Source: Luteolibacter rhizosphaerae
GTDB lineage: Bacteria; Verrucomicrobiota; Verrucomicrobiia; Verrucomicrobiales; Akkermansiaceae
Direction: 5' to 3'
NCBI RefSeq assembly: GCF_025950095.1
Contig: NZ_JAPDDR010000005.1
Location: 1 to 64,000, forward strand
Length of the DNA stretch: 64,000 bases
Each line of letters begins with the position of its first letter. Within the stretch, counting starts at the first letter, position 1. Below, in pieces: positions 17,088 to 28,800 of the stretch. The notes beneath the pieces are model-generated. The model did not search any database, had not been told where the DNA came from, and was given only the letters and a program-made list of their open reading frames with translations. The translations under genes were made by a program, and so were the position numbers.

Positions 17088-18464
17088 TCAGTCCTGAAGC
17101 TGGATCTGGTAGAAGGCCTTGCCGCCGGCCGGGGGCGAAGAATCGGTGAAGCTGGCAGTGCCGGCCGTGCCGGGCACGGTGGCGATGGGGCTCCACGAGC
17201 TGAGGTTCGTGCTGCGACGAACGAGGAAGGTCACGCCGGTCGCGCTCGGCCATTGGATCAGTCCGTTGCTGCCGCGGGTGGCTTGGAAGCGGGACGAGCC
17301 GTCGTTCGGGATGAGGCCCAGGCGATACTCGGTGAGATTGTCGGTGCCGTCCTTGTCGAAGTCACCGGTCGGAGTCTGATCGAGATTGCCGAAGTCCTGC
17401 AGCTCCCACTCGTCCGCCAGGCTGTCGCCATCGGTGCCGCCGATGAAGAGGAACTGGAAGGCACTGCGGGCTATGGAGCTGATGCGGACTTCATCGATCA
17501 TGTCGGCGAAGGCGTCGGTGCTGCCGCCGTTGGTGCGGCAGGGACCGGCGTGCTGCAGCACGTTGTGCAAGGATTCCTTCACCGCGAGCGCGATGTGGTG
17601 GCGGAACTCCGAGCCGAGAGGGTGGGCCGGGAGTATGGGCGGAATATCGAGCCGGCAGCGTACCGGGGAATCGCGGAACATTTCCTCCGCCAGACGAGTG
17701 AGATGCGAGGCCAGGTGGTCCAATGTGTCGTGTGCGGGGTTCACGGCCCAGACCAGATGGTCCATGGCGATGACCAGCTCGCGGGCGGACTCCGTCATCT
17801 TGTCGAGATGCCGCGCGGCCTTGGCCGGATCGGCGGTGATGTCACGCCTTGCGAGCGCGGCGGTCATGTTCAGCACCGTGACCCGCGTGCCCAGGTCATC
17901 ATGCATGTCGCGGGCGATGCGGCTGCGATCCTGTTCAAGTGCATTCTGGAATCTCAGGCGCTCCAGTCTTTGGCGGGATCTCCGGCGCAGACGGAACGCC
18001 GCGGCCGCGACGAGCCCCACCGAACCCGCCGCGACCACGGGCCAGAACCAAAGCCGCTGCCAGAAGGGCGGCGCGATCTGAATCGGTAGCGAGAGAATCT
18101 CGCCGCCCGGCTGATTCTCACCGGCCAGCCCGATCACCCGGAAGTGATACTCGCCTGCAGGCACATTGATGTATGTGGCCCGGTTGAGCGCTCCGCCGAT
18201 GACGTTGTAGGCTTCGTTCCAAGAGAGGACCATCGTTCGCCCGCTACCACTTCCGCTCGGCCAATTCTGTGTGGCAGTCCACTCGCCGTGTTTCTCCTGA
18301 TCTCCATCCACTAATCCCAGTGCGGAGCCTCCGTCGCGATTCACGAGATAGGCGATCGCGGGATCGGCTCCCTGCCGTGACCAGCCGGGTGGGGAATCGG
18401 CGGGCGAGGGCATGATCGTACCGAAGTCGAATTCGCCGCTAGCCCACGCGGATGTCTCCTCCCC
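17088..18464 (-). pseudogene. Sensor histidine kinase 3' part, ATPase domain replaced by a foreign secreted-protein tail
   Basis: Reading in its own frame this piece carries an extracellular Y_Y_Y-type end (INVPAGEYHFRVIGLAGEN), a transmembrane segment (LWFWPVVAAGSVGLVAAAAF), a basic coiled linker and a HisKA_3 phosphoacceptor motif (QDRSRIARDMHDDLGTRV). It then reaches only the N-box of the HATPase domain (ALAVKESLHNVLQHAG). At about 17525-17545 the sequence abruptly becomes the end of a LamG domain (MIDEVRISSIAR), followed by GDFDKDGTDNLTEYRLG and a 100-residue beta tail. The G1 and G2 ATP-binding boxes are missing, so kinase activity is not expected. The frame is offset by one base from the 5' part upstream. 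Confidence 0.75.
17521..17541. other. Junction palindrome at the kinase/LamG-tail fusion
   Basis: CTGCCGC (17521-17527) and GCGGCAG (17535-17541) form a perfect 7-bp inverted repeat exactly where the histidine-kinase reading ends and the LamG-tail reading begins. It may mark the recombination or deletion point, or an assembly join between two similar LamG genes. Confidence 0.5.
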
Positions 18465-19851
18465 GGAGAGCGTAGCGCCAGCTTGTCGATCACCATGAGC
18501 CCGGTGGTATCGGGCGAGCCCGAACTCAGCGAGATGCGGAGCGCGCTGGTGCCGGCGGGCAGGTAGACCGGCTCGCTGCGGGATGTCATCGCCGAGTCTT
18601 CCGGCGTGGTTTCCCAGCCATTGCTCCGGCCTACTGCGGGGAAGCTTGCCTGCGAGATCACCCGGTGATCGGAATCCAGCGCTTGGTAGATCAGGCTCAT
18701 GCCGCGCTCGGTTTCCTGCCAGCGTTCATCGATGCCTTCGAGCTGGCAGCGGAGCTTTACATCCGCATCGATGCGATCGGGTTCGATACCGAAATCGAAA
18801 TCGAGCCGGTTCAATCCGGAGCCGAGTTTCAAGGGCTCACCCGGAGCTGGAAGCGGGGCGGGGGAGCCATCCACGAGAACGTCCGACAGTTTCAGGTCGA
18901 GGCCTTGCTTGGAGGTGGAGGTGTCGGCATTGGACGCGGTTCCCGCGCTGCGGCGGGAGAGCTCCGGTACGAAGAGATAGTCGCTGGGATCGCGCGCGAT
19001 CGAACTGATGCGGACCTCGTCGATCAGGTCGGGGAAGGGTTCGCCTTCCGCGTTGCCGGGGAAGGAGCGCGCTTCATTGCCGATCGCGAAGTCGCCGGTG
19101 TTGCCGTTGAGATCGTTCGACAGCGTTCCTCGTCCAATCAGGTTCGCTTGGCGAGCTCCTGCATCGATGCGGGTCCAGTAGAGCTTCAGATTATTGGTTA
19201 CCCCGGCATTGCCGTCGTAAGTGACAGCGACATGGAACCATTCGCCCGGCTTGTAGGCGTGGGGGCCGGAGCTCGGGATGGAAGCCAGGCCGCCGCCGCT
19301 GGCGCCGCAGTGGGGCAGGGTGATGAAAGCGAGGAAGCCCTGCTTCTCGATCCGGAAGTTGAAGATGCGGTCGCTGCCGTCTCCATCCATGGAGATGAGG
19401 CCGAGGGCAATGACCTCAGCGTCTTGAGGCATCACATCGGGCCGCACGAGCAGCTCGAAGGTGAAGGCGCCGTCTCCTCCCGCGTAGCGGAAGCCGGTGG
19501 GGGCATTATCGCTGGCGCTATTTGCGAGGGCAGAGGCGGCGGTGAGGATGGCACCGCGGAGATCGGAGCTTCCCGGTGTGCCGCCTTGGCTCGCACGGAA
19601 TGAGATCGCGGAATCGAAGCCGGTCATCGCTTTCTGTCCGGCCAAGGCTCCGTTGAGCAAACCTGTCATTGGGGCCGGCTCGCGGGCTGAATCGGCGAAA
19701 GGTGGTGCCGCTTCGTCGAGATGCCAGAGGTGCAGCGTGTGATCGTCCGTTCTGTTAGGCCGGGGGCCTCCTGTGCGGAGGTGGCGGGCGACGCCAGCAG
19801 CACCGGAAGACAGCACCGGAAAAGCAGAACGGGCGCGATGCGGGCGGGCAT
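18462..19851 (-). pseudogene. Sensor histidine kinase 5' part (signal peptide, LamG, Y_Y_Y-like), frameshifted
   Basis: ATG 19851 opens a signal peptide (MPARIAPVLLFRCC, ending near ATSAQ). At a C5 run on the coding strand (19762-19766) the reading must shift by one base to enter HLWHLDEAAPPFADSA. A LamG domain follows, with FTFELLVRPDVM, EWFHVAVTYDG and LIDEVRISSIARDPSDYLF, then a Y_Y_Y-like segment with LRCQLEGIDERWQETERG and RISLSSGSPDTTGLMVIDK. At the G4 run (18461-18464) another one-base shift leads into the kinase part. Both shifts equal loss of one base in a short G/C run. That fits either sequencing error or real decay. Restored, it would be a one-component extracellular-sensing kinase. 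Confidence 0.75.
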
Positions 19852-19925
19852 GTAGCGAGATTGGCAGAAAGCCGACGCTCCTGCGAGTCGCCGGCTTTCA
19901 AAATTTCAGCAGTCCGCGGGACGCT

Positions 19926-20684
19926 TCAGTCGCGGCGGCGACGCAGGAGCGCCAGCAGACCGACCGCGCCCAGCAAGGTGGCGGCGGGCTCCGGGACGAT
20001 CGCGAGATTGTCCAAGCTGCCCAAGCTGGTGGATGTGGCGCGAAGGTCCGCGTAGAACCCGATCTGGCTGCCGAGATCGGTGGCGGTGAAGTTCACCGTG
20101 AGCGCGTCATGGCTCACGGCGCTGGTATCGATGTAGCCGACGGTGAACTGCGTGGTGCTGACGCGGGTGATGTAAAGCTGTGCCACCAGTGTCTCCGCCG
20201 TGCCGAGGACTCCCGTGCCGGTGGTCACCACTCCATTGTTGGAGCTGGTGACGCGCACGGCGTCTTGCGAGGGACGGAGGTAGATGGCGAGGAAGTTCGA
20301 GAGATCGCGGGTGTCGGTATCGCCGGTGCTGGCGGAGGTGATCGCTCCCGCGCCGGAGATTGCGAGGCCGAAGTCCATCTGGGTGCCGGTGGCCGAGAAC
20401 AGGGTATCGACGCTGAGTGTCTGACCCACGCCGAGGCTGAAGTCATTGCGGAGGAGAAGCACTTGCTCCGCCGCGCCGGTGCCGCTGCCGTAGGTGGAAA
20501 CCAGCGAGCCGGTGGATGAAGAGAAGCTGACGTCGGCATTCGTCGCGCCGTTATCGAGGACGCGCGTGCTGGTGTATTCGGACAGACTGTTGTCGCTGAA
20601 GGTGTCGATGACGACGGCCTGGGAAATGCCGCTCACCAACGGTGCGAACAGGAAGCCGGAGAGGATCAGAGAACGGGGAGACAT
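19926..20684 (-). CDS. PEP-CTERM sorting-domain protein
   Basis: The 252-aa protein has a signal peptide (SLILSGFLFAPLVSGISQA), a beta-rich body (VIDTFSDNSLSEYTST onward) and a textbook PEP-CTERM end: VPEPAATLLGAVGLLALL followed by RRRRD. The PEP motif, hydrophobic helix and Arg cluster direct such proteins to an exosortase (EpsH/XrtA) for processing and surface release. The body resembles a concanavalin-like jelly roll, with ISGAGAITSASTGDTDTRDLSNFLAIYL, and is Ser/Thr-rich. ATG 20684 is chosen because the signal peptide begins there. No exosortase gene is in the window. It lies between the broken kinase and the rhamnosidase on the same strand. Confidence 0.88.
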   Translation of the reverse strand: MSPRSLILSGFLFAPLVSGISQAVVIDTFSDNSLSEYTSTRVLDNGATNADVSFSSSTGSLVSTYGSGTGAAEQVLLLRNDFSLGVGQTLSVDTLFSATGTQMDFGLAISGAGAITSASTGDTDTRDLSNFLAIYLRPSQDAVRVTSSNNGVVTTGTGVLGTAETLVAQLYITRVSTTQFTVGYIDTSAVSHDALTVNFTATDLGSQIGFYADLRATSTSLGSLDNLAIVPEPAATLLGAVGLLALLRRRRD

Positions 20685-20797
20685 GGGAGTGCGGGTTTCG
20701 ATGATCCGCGGTGATCGCGGAATGGGGCAGGATAAGCCCCCGAATGCCACTGCTCCTCAATCCTATTTCCCCTCTCTCCCCCTTAATGGGGAAGCTG

Positions 20798-22567
20798 TTA
20801 GCGGCGGGCTTTGATCACCCAGTTTCCGGCTTCCAAAAGAAGAATGGCACGACCGTTCTTCGCTGGGAGTTCGACGGGCTTGCCTTCGCCTTCCGCGATG
20901 AAGTCACCGCTGAAGGGCACTTGGAACTCAGCACTGGTCCCCGCGGGAACGGAGAGTGTTGCACGCCATGAGGCGGCTTCGCTGCCTTGTGTCTGCAAAG
21001 TGATCGCACCTTTCGGCGTGGGGAGCTTGATCTTGGCTCTCTCCAGCGAGGCGGTTTGCGGACGCACACGGAAACGCTTGAAGCCCGGTTCGATCGGCTC
21101 AATGCCCATCAGCTGTCGTGCGATGATGTTCGCGGGTGCGGCACCCCAGGCGTGGTTCCAATCGAGGTTCGGCTTCAGTGCGGGGTCCCACGCTTCGAGC
21201 GTCATGGTGGAGCCGAGCTTCTCCGACATGTTCAGCCAGGAGCGCTGGGAGCGGGAGGTCAGGAGGGAGAGGGCATGCCCCGCTTCTCCGGCATCGTAGA
21301 GGGCATCGAGGAGAAACTGTGCGCCATAGACGCTGCAGGCCATGCCGCGCTGCTTCACGTGTTGGGTCACGCGGCCAACGCGATCCTCCGGAACGAGTCC
21401 GAGAGCCAGCGGAAAGAAGTTTGCGTGAGCGGAGGCGTGGTTGCTGGTCTGGCCGCTCTTCGGATCAAGGCCGTCGCGGTAGCAGCCGCGTGCTTCATCC
21501 CAGAGTTGGTCGTTCACCGCGTTCTTCGTCTGCTCGGCTAGCGCGGCGAACTCACGGGCATCAGCGGTTTTTCCGAGATGTGTGGCGATTTTTTCCAGCA
21601 GCACGAGGGCCCGGTAGTGGAAGGCGGTGACGACCGTCTTGACCGGCGGCTTCATGTCGTAGCCGTCGCGTTCGTTGGCAGGCCAGTCGATGATGTCCTT
21701 CGGCTCGCCGTCGTTCCAGCCGAGGAAGAGGCCGTCCTTGGTCCGGCGTTCGATCATGGCCCGGCCCTTGAGCGTGGCATAGTGCTTGCGGAGCGAACGG
21801 TCGTCACCCGACCAGAGGAAGTCGTGCCAAGCGAGGATCACCGATTGCAGGCGCCATTCGGTGGGCCAGGTCGGTTTCTCTAACAGATATTCGTGGCTCA
21901 GTCGTGCGGTGTCGTAATGCGCGTCCACGCAATAGTGGGAGAGCTGGTTGATCAGCACGTCCGCTTCGTAGGGCTTCCGTTCGCGGTCGCCATCGACGTA
22001 GAGGCCCATGAAGCTGGTGGCCTTGATGGAGTATTTGCAGAGCTTCCACACGGCGTCGAGTTCCGGACTGGAGGATTCGAAAGCGGACGCGTCTTCATCG
22101 AAAGGCACGCTCCAGGAGACGCGGCGCACTTGGTCCGGGGAGAAGCTTGCGGGCGCGCCCTCGATCTCGATGTAGCGGAAGGGCATCACTTCGGGGCAGC
22201 CCTTCGGCAAACTCAGGAAGCCCTCTTTCATCCAGCCGGGCGGGCTCCATGTTAGAGCAGGACGGACCGGCGTGCGCGGGCGCAGCGCCAGCTCGTGCTT
22301 CTGGTAGCGCACGGTGCCGCCCGGTTTGCGCTCAAGCTTGCCGTCTGCCGATAGCATCTCGCCCATGTGAAGGGTGACCTTGCCGCCGCGGGTTTCGGGC
22401 GAGGTAATCTCGATTGTGCCGAAGGCGGCCTCTCCGAAATCGAGGAACCAATGCCCTTCGCCGACTTTATCGGAGCGCTCCGGTGAATCCGTTGCCACGA
22501 CCACGGGACTGCGCTCGTAGGCGGATGCGAGCGATACCGAGAGCAGGAGGTAGCAGAGGAGGCGCAT
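20798..22567 (-). CDS. Secreted alpha-L-rhamnosidase-like glycoside hydrolase (GH78 type)
   Basis: The 589-aa protein has a signal peptide (MRLLCYLLLSVSLASA) and an N-terminal beta region (about 20-190). An (alpha/alpha)6 catalytic region begins around KLCKYSIKATSFMGLYVDGDRERKP. The GDRERxPYxxD segment holds the usual GH78 acidic residues, and MTLEAWDPALKPNLDWNHAWGAAP is the matching late motif. A C-terminal beta domain with PKGAITLQT closes the protein. GH78 enzymes release terminal L-rhamnose from plant or algal polysaccharides, in agreement with rhaM at the left of the window. ATG 22582 is an alternative start 5 codons earlier. Substrate remains inferred. Confidence 0.85.
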   Translation of the reverse strand: MRLLCYLLLSVSLASAYERSPVVVATDSPERSDKVGEGHWFLDFGEAAFGTIEITSPETRGGKVTLHMGEMLSADGKLERKPGGTVRYQKHELALRPRTPVRPALTWSPPGWMKEGFLSLPKGCPEVMPFRYIEIEGAPASFSPDQVRRVSWSVPFDEDASAFESSSPELDAVWKLCKYSIKATSFMGLYVDGDRERKPYEADVLINQLSHYCVDAHYDTARLSHEYLLEKPTWPTEWRLQSVILAWHDFLWSGDDRSLRKHYATLKGRAMIERRTKDGLFLGWNDGEPKDIIDWPANERDGYDMKPPVKTVVTAFHYRALVLLEKIATHLGKTADAREFAALAEQTKNAVNDQLWDEARGCYRDGLDPKSGQTSNHASAHANFFPLALGLVPEDRVGRVTQHVKQRGMACSVYGAQFLLDALYDAGEAGHALSLLTSRSQRSWLNMSEKLGSTMTLEAWDPALKPNLDWNHAWGAAPANIIARQLMGIEPIEPGFKRFRVRPQTASLERAKIKLPTPKGAITLQTQGSEAASWRATLSVPAGTSAEFQVPFSGDFIAEGEGKPVELPAKNGRAILLLEAGNWVIKARR

Positions 22568-22763
22568 GGGTTCAACGGACATGGAGTAGCCGGTCCAAGC
22601 CTCCCAAGGCAAGGGAGGCGATGGAATTTCATGCATCAAACCCGCGAAAACCACCGGAGGTGAGCGAGAAATCGGATCTCCAACGAAAAGGGGGGCAAGG
22701 CCTCCCTGCCGGGTTGAGAAATTAAGGCTTTCGCAGTGCGGCAGACCGCGCTACATCCCTGCG

Positions 22764-22788
22764 CCCGCGGCGGCCATGCCACCGCGGG
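22764..22788. repeat. Inverted repeat upstream of tRNA-Thr
   Basis: CCCGCGG and CCGCGGG flank an 11-base spacer, 18 bases before the tRNA. The rest of 22568-22805 holds no gene that I can support; no convincing promoter hexamers were found. Confidence 0.4.
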
Positions 22789-22805
22789 AACCCACATCAG
22801 GTGTC

Positions 22806-22881
<76 letters not shown>

Positions 22882-22896
22882 TGTGGGATCTCTCCG

Positions 22897-25800
22897 TCAC
22901 GGCATGTTCGAGTTGAGACGGACGAACATCCGGCTCCCGGTTCGCGGAATGCGCACGGTCACCCGATCCATGCCAGCGCCAAATCCATCGTCCACCGTGG
23001 TGATCTGGACATTGCCCACACCGTTCTCCGCGCGCACCCAGTTGCCCGGAGTGGTACTGTATTGCACGTAGGCCCCGACGGTGGAGGCCACATCCGCGCG
23101 GCGGAAGACGAAGTTCACCCACGCCGGTTCCAGCGTGACCTGAGGCAGCAGTGTGGTCGAGATGGCGTCGGGGCCGGAAGGCTTGCCGCCGAGCACGAAC
23201 TCCATGCTGTTCACGATCCCGTCGAGATCCGGGTCGGCATTCGCCAAGCGGTCGTTTCCGGACAGACCGAGGTAGTTCAGCCAGAAGGTATAACCCGGAT
23301 CGACCGCAGGCGGGGCGATCGGTGATCCGCCTTGAGTCTCGCCCAGGGGCAGGCCCGGGTATTCGAGGAAGTCCTTGCGGATGATCTGGCGGCTGAAGCC
23401 CGGCCCTTGCCATGCCACGGAGAGATAGTCGTCGCCGCCGCCTTCCTTCTGCAGCGCTTCGATGTAGCAGCGCTGGCCCGCGGTCAGTGTGATGGTCGCG
23501 GAGGTTTGGCTGGCGTTGTTGGTCCAGTTCTCGAAGCCGGTGGCGGCATCGGCGTAGGCGATCCGGGTCTTGGCGGCGGGATCACCCGTCGTGGAGAGCC
23601 AGAGTTCGCCATCGTCATCGCTCGCGATCCAGAAGGTATAGTCGCCACTGCGCGGTGCGATCAGGTAGCCGCTGATTTTCTGGCCGTAGTTATTACCCCA
23701 GTTGAAGGGCGCGGCGAAGCTGTCGAGCGTGAGCGTCTGGTTGGGCGAGTTCGGGTAGGTCCCCAGATTCGTGAGGTCGCTGATGCTCTCTCCTCCAATG
23801 CCGGTCCACAGCTCGCGCTTGAGGGCGGGGGAGGCAGGTGGCGTTCCCGGATAGTCGAGGCAGCGCCCATCCAGCACTTGGCGCGAGAACGACGGTCCCT
23901 GCCAGGCCACCGAGAGGTGATCGAGCGAGGATCCCTCCTTGTGCAGCGCCTCGATGTGATAGGTATTTCCCGCGACGAGCGAGATGCCTGCGGACTCCTG
24001 CGTGGGGAACTTCGTCCACTCGCGGAAATTCGTGAAGCCGGTCGAGTAAGCGATCCGGATCCGGTTTGCGGGATTGCTGTCAGTGGAGAGCCAGAGCTCG
24101 GTGCTGTCATCCCCGGCGATCCAGAACTTGAAAACACCGGACTCCGGAGCAACCAAACGCGCCGCCAAACGCTGGCCATAGGTGTCACCATGGTTCTCGG
24201 GCGTTTCGAACGTATTCAGCCGCCCGCGCGCACCCGGCGTGCCCGCCACGAAAGGAGGCGCCGAGGTGAGATTCGTGACCTGTTCGCCGGCCAGATTGAG
24301 CCAGACCTCCCGGCGGATCGACGCCTTGCCCGGAATCACCAGCGGATGCTCCAGGAACTGGTTCGGGATCACCCGTCGCGCAAAGCCGGGACCCTGCCAC
24401 GCCGCGGCTAGGTAGTCGCCACCGGCGCCTTCTTTGTGGAGCAATTCGATGTAGTAGCGCCGACCTGCCTCAAGCGCGACCGGCACCGACTTCTGTGAAG
24501 CCTGGCTATCCCAAGCCATCTCGCCCACCGAGTTGCTCACGAATGCGAGTCGTACCCGGTTCGCCGGATTCTCGTCAGTCGAAAGCCAGAGCTCGCCGCC
24601 GTCGTCGGATGCGATCCAGAAGGTGTAGCGACCGCTATCCGGCGCGACGAGGTAGCCGGAAACGCGTTGTCCGTAGTTGTCGCCTGCACCGGTGGCGGCG
24701 CGTAGGCCTGCGTTCGCAGCCAGGGTACCGCTGACACTCGGAGCGGCCGGGTAGGTGGCAGCACCGGTGAGGTCGCTGATGTTATTGCCGGTGATCCCGT
24801 TCCAAACCTCGCGCTTCAGAAGCGAGCGGTCTGCCGGTGCAGAGGGGTGTTCCAGATACTGGTTCGCGACAATCTGTCGTGCGATGCCCGGGCCCTGCCA
24901 CGCCACCGCCACGTGATCACCGAAGGAACCGTCCCGGTGTCTCACCTCGACATAGTAGCGCCTGCCTTCCACCAGCGTCCGCGCGGCGGATTGCTGGGAG
25001 GGCTGCGCATCCCATGCCTCCGGGTTCACGTAGCCGTTCACGGAAGCGATCTTGCTCAGGTTCGCAGGGCTCTCGTCGGTGGAGATCAGCAACTCGCCGT
25101 CATCATCGGAAGCCAGCCAGAAGGTGTAGGACCCGGTAACCTGCGGCACGATGAAGCCGCTCAGGCGCTGCGAGAAATTCTCCGCCGAATCGATGGGGCC
25201 CTTGAACGCCATCAGCGTGCCATCGAAGTCGCCGCTGCCCGGCGCCGGATTGTCATTCGTCGAGAGACGGAAGTTCCGCACATTGCCCTTCGCGGTGGCG
25301 AAGCCGCTGAAACCGACGGACTGGATCGTCGGGTTTGACGTGTGCGTGTGCGCGGCGCGCTGGCTACCATTCACGTAGTAGCGGGAGATCCAATTCGTCC
25401 CGCGGGTATCGAGCACTACCGCAATGGTGTCGTAGGTGCCCACCGCGCTGATCACCGGATTCGAGTTCTGAGGATTGCTGGTGCCGTTCGAGAAGGCCTG
25501 CACCGTGTTCCCGGATGTGTTTCCGTTGGCCCGAACCAGCATCCAGGGGCCGCCGTAATTCGGGAACACCGAGGATTGCAGATAGAGGGCCGCATTGCTC
25601 GCGGGCTGATTCAGGAAGCCGAGCGAGAACCAATCGGTCGAGCCGGGATTGTTGGTCGGATCGATCTCCAAGCTGAGCGTGTAGACCTTGCCGGCCGCGG
25701 GAGTGAAGGGCAGCAGGGCGAGCGCGTCGCCATTCGCGGCCTTCGACCCGACGCCGTTGTTACGCGCCCAGCCGGTGGATGCACCCCAGGTGCCGGCTCC

Positions 25801-28800
25801 GGTTTCGGTCGCATTGCCCGATAGCGCACCGGTGGCTTCAAAGCCCTCGGCATAGATCGTGTTCACCCAATCCATCAGATTGGTTGCCGGATTTCTGGTC
25901 CAAGCCACCGGGTTCGCGGTGTTCCAGACTTCGCGCCGCAGCGTCGGGCGCATCAGGTCCGGATATTCCAGATGATTCCCGGAGATCACGGTCCGCCCGA
26001 AGTTCGGTCCCTGCCAGGCCACCGCCAGATGGTCGCCGCCGTTGCCTTCCTTCTGTAACGCTTCGATGTAGTAGCGCTGCCCGGCCACCAGCGGGATCAC
26101 GGCGGACTGCTGGTTGCCTTGTGCGGTCCATTGCTCTTCGCCCACGGACCCGTTCACCGTGCCGATCACTTTCCTGTTCGCCGGATTCGCATCGCTGGAG
26201 AGCGAGAGCTGGCCTGCATCGTCGGAGGCGATCCAGAAGGTGTAGTTTCCGGTTTCCGGCGGGATCACGTAGCCGCTCAGGCGCTGGCCATAGTTTTCGC
26301 CATAGCCGGTGGGTGCCTTGAAATTATGGGTGTAGCCGGTGAGGTCCGGGGAGTAAGGGAAATAGAGCCAGTTGGTCAGGCCGCTGAGTGCCTGGCCTCC
26401 CGGCAGGCCGGTCCAGACCTCGCGCTTCAGGCCGGGCCTGACCACGTTCACCGTCAGGTTGATCGTGGTCGCCAAGGGAATCGGGCCCACCTCGGTCACC
26501 GTAATCGTCAGCACCCGGGTGCCGAGCGGCATCGCTCCCGTCGCGGTGATCACACCGGTGTTCGGATCGATGGTGAAGGCTCCGTCCGCATTGCCGCCGG
26601 TAATGCTATAAACAAAGGTCACACCCGGATCGCTCCAATCCGTCGCGGTCACGGTGGTTACCGAGGTCTCGCGGTCGAAGACGGTAACGGTCCGATCGCT
26701 GATGACCGGTGCCGAGTGATTGTAGAACTGCTGCGTCACATGCGGCGCACCGAGGATCACTTGGCCAAAGTCCGGACCGGACCATGACACCGCCAGATTG
26801 TCCCCTCCGACGCCTTCCTTCTGCAGCACCTCGACATAGTAGAATTGCCCGCCGACGAGATTGATGTTCGCCGAGCGCTGCGAGGGGAACTTGCCCCACT
26901 CGCGTGAGCCAGTGGAACCATCCACGTAGGCGATCCGCACCTTGTTCGCGGCATTCGTCGTGGTGGACAGCCACAGCTCGCTATCGTCATCCGAGGCGAC
27001 CCAGAAGGTGTAGCTGCCGGTCTCCGGAGCACGGATGTAGCCGGTCAGACGCTGTCCGTAGTTGTCCGCGAAGTTCGTCGGGGTCTCGAAGAAGGCTTGG
27101 TAATTCGTGGCGTTCGGGCTGTTAGGAAAGTTGGCATGACTGGTGAGGTTCACCACGTCGTTTCCGCCGATCCCCGTCCACAACTCACGCTTCACCGCCC
27201 GCGGTTCCACTTCCACCGCGAGCTGAGCGGTGCGTTGCAGACCGCCGCTGTCGGTCACGCGCAAATCCAGGAGATACTTCGGTAGCGTGGCGAAGGAGAG
27301 CGCGCCACTCACCGTGAGCACGCCGGTGCTGGCATTCAGGGCGAAGGCATTGCCGGTGTTACCGCCGGTGATGGTGAAGGCGGAGAGCACCGACCCGGGC
27401 TCAAAGTCGCCCGCCTGCAGCGTGCCGACCACCGTGCCCGTGGTTGCGTCGTCGCGCACGCGGAAAGTCATGTTCGTCAGCCAAGGAGCGCGGTTCGGCA
27501 TGGTGCCCGGGTATTCCAGATACTCCGTGCCGATCAGGCGGCGATTTTGGGTCGGCGTCTGCCATGCCACGCTCGCATGATCGCCGCCGCCGTTCTCGCG
27601 ATGGATGAACTCGATGTAGTAGCGCTGCCCGGCCACCAAAGAGATCGGAGCGGACTGCTGGTTTCCTTGTGCGGTCCAATTGTCTGCCGCGGTGTTCCCC
27701 GTATTGTAGGCTACGCGGACCTTGTTGTTCGGGTTGGCATCCGTGGAGAGCCAGAGCTCGCAGAAGTCGTCCGCCGTGGTCCAGAAGACGTGATTGCCGG
27801 ATTCGGCGGGCAGCAGGTAGCCGCTGAATTTCTGGCCGTAGTTGTCGCCTTGGTAGCACCCTTGCAGGCTGCCGGCATGGCGGGTGAGGTTCGGGCTGTT
27901 AGGGTAGTTTGCGTTACCGGTGAGACCGCCGAGGTCGCCACCGCCGAGGCCGGTCCAGATCTCGTGCTTCGCCCCGCGCAAGGGGCCCACACGGATTTGC
28001 ACGGGCAGAGAGCCGGCACTGGAGTTTACCGTGAGGTTGAAGGTGCCCGTCAGTGCTGCCGCATTTGCCACGCTGAGCACACCGGTTCCGCTTTGGATCG
28101 AGAAGGCGGTGCCGGTGTTTCCCGCCACGATGGAGTAGCCGGTCGCGCCGGGAGAAATCGTGCCCAGTACGGTGCCGTTCAGCGCATTCGCCGCCACCCG
28201 GAATTTCCAGCCGGGCGAGGGGACCGTGCCGCTGATCGTGTATTCACCCAGCGAGCCGTAGTCGTCGTAGCCATTGCTGGCCCAAGTCCCGTTGCCGACC
28301 CCGTCCACCGTCACGGTATAGCTGCCGCTGGCGAGGCTCGCGGTGAGCGTGGCGCTCAGTTGGTTCGCCGGGCTCGCCGTGGCGACTAGGGTTCCGGCGG
28401 CGTTGTAAAGCTTCGCCTCGATGTCCAGGTTCGGGCTGTTAGGCGCACCGTTGAACTGGAGGTTCAGGTTGCCGCCTCCGGTTTGAAAGGTAAAGGCATC
28501 GACATCATCCGGGCTTGCGATCACGCCATTGCCGGATGCTGCACCACCCGCCGCGATCACCAGCGGCGTGGCATCGAGCGCGTAGGGAGAATGGTCATCC
28601 ACCCGCCGGGCCACCGCCGCACCGATCTGCAGGAGGTCATCCTGCTGCTGGGCGGCGTTCACATAGTCGCCCTTGCTCCATTGGCAGATGTTCTGGCTAT
28701 AGGGGGCACCCATGATCGGGCCCCAGGACATCGCGCCGCTACCGTGGCCGCCATAGTAGCCCTGCGTGGTGGTGTCGTCGTGATGCAGGCCGAAGGTGTG

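Noticed and set aside
22714..22742. Possible sigma-70 promoter (TTGAGA) before tRNA-Thr
   Set aside because: No acceptable -10 hexamer occurs at 16-18 bases spacing.
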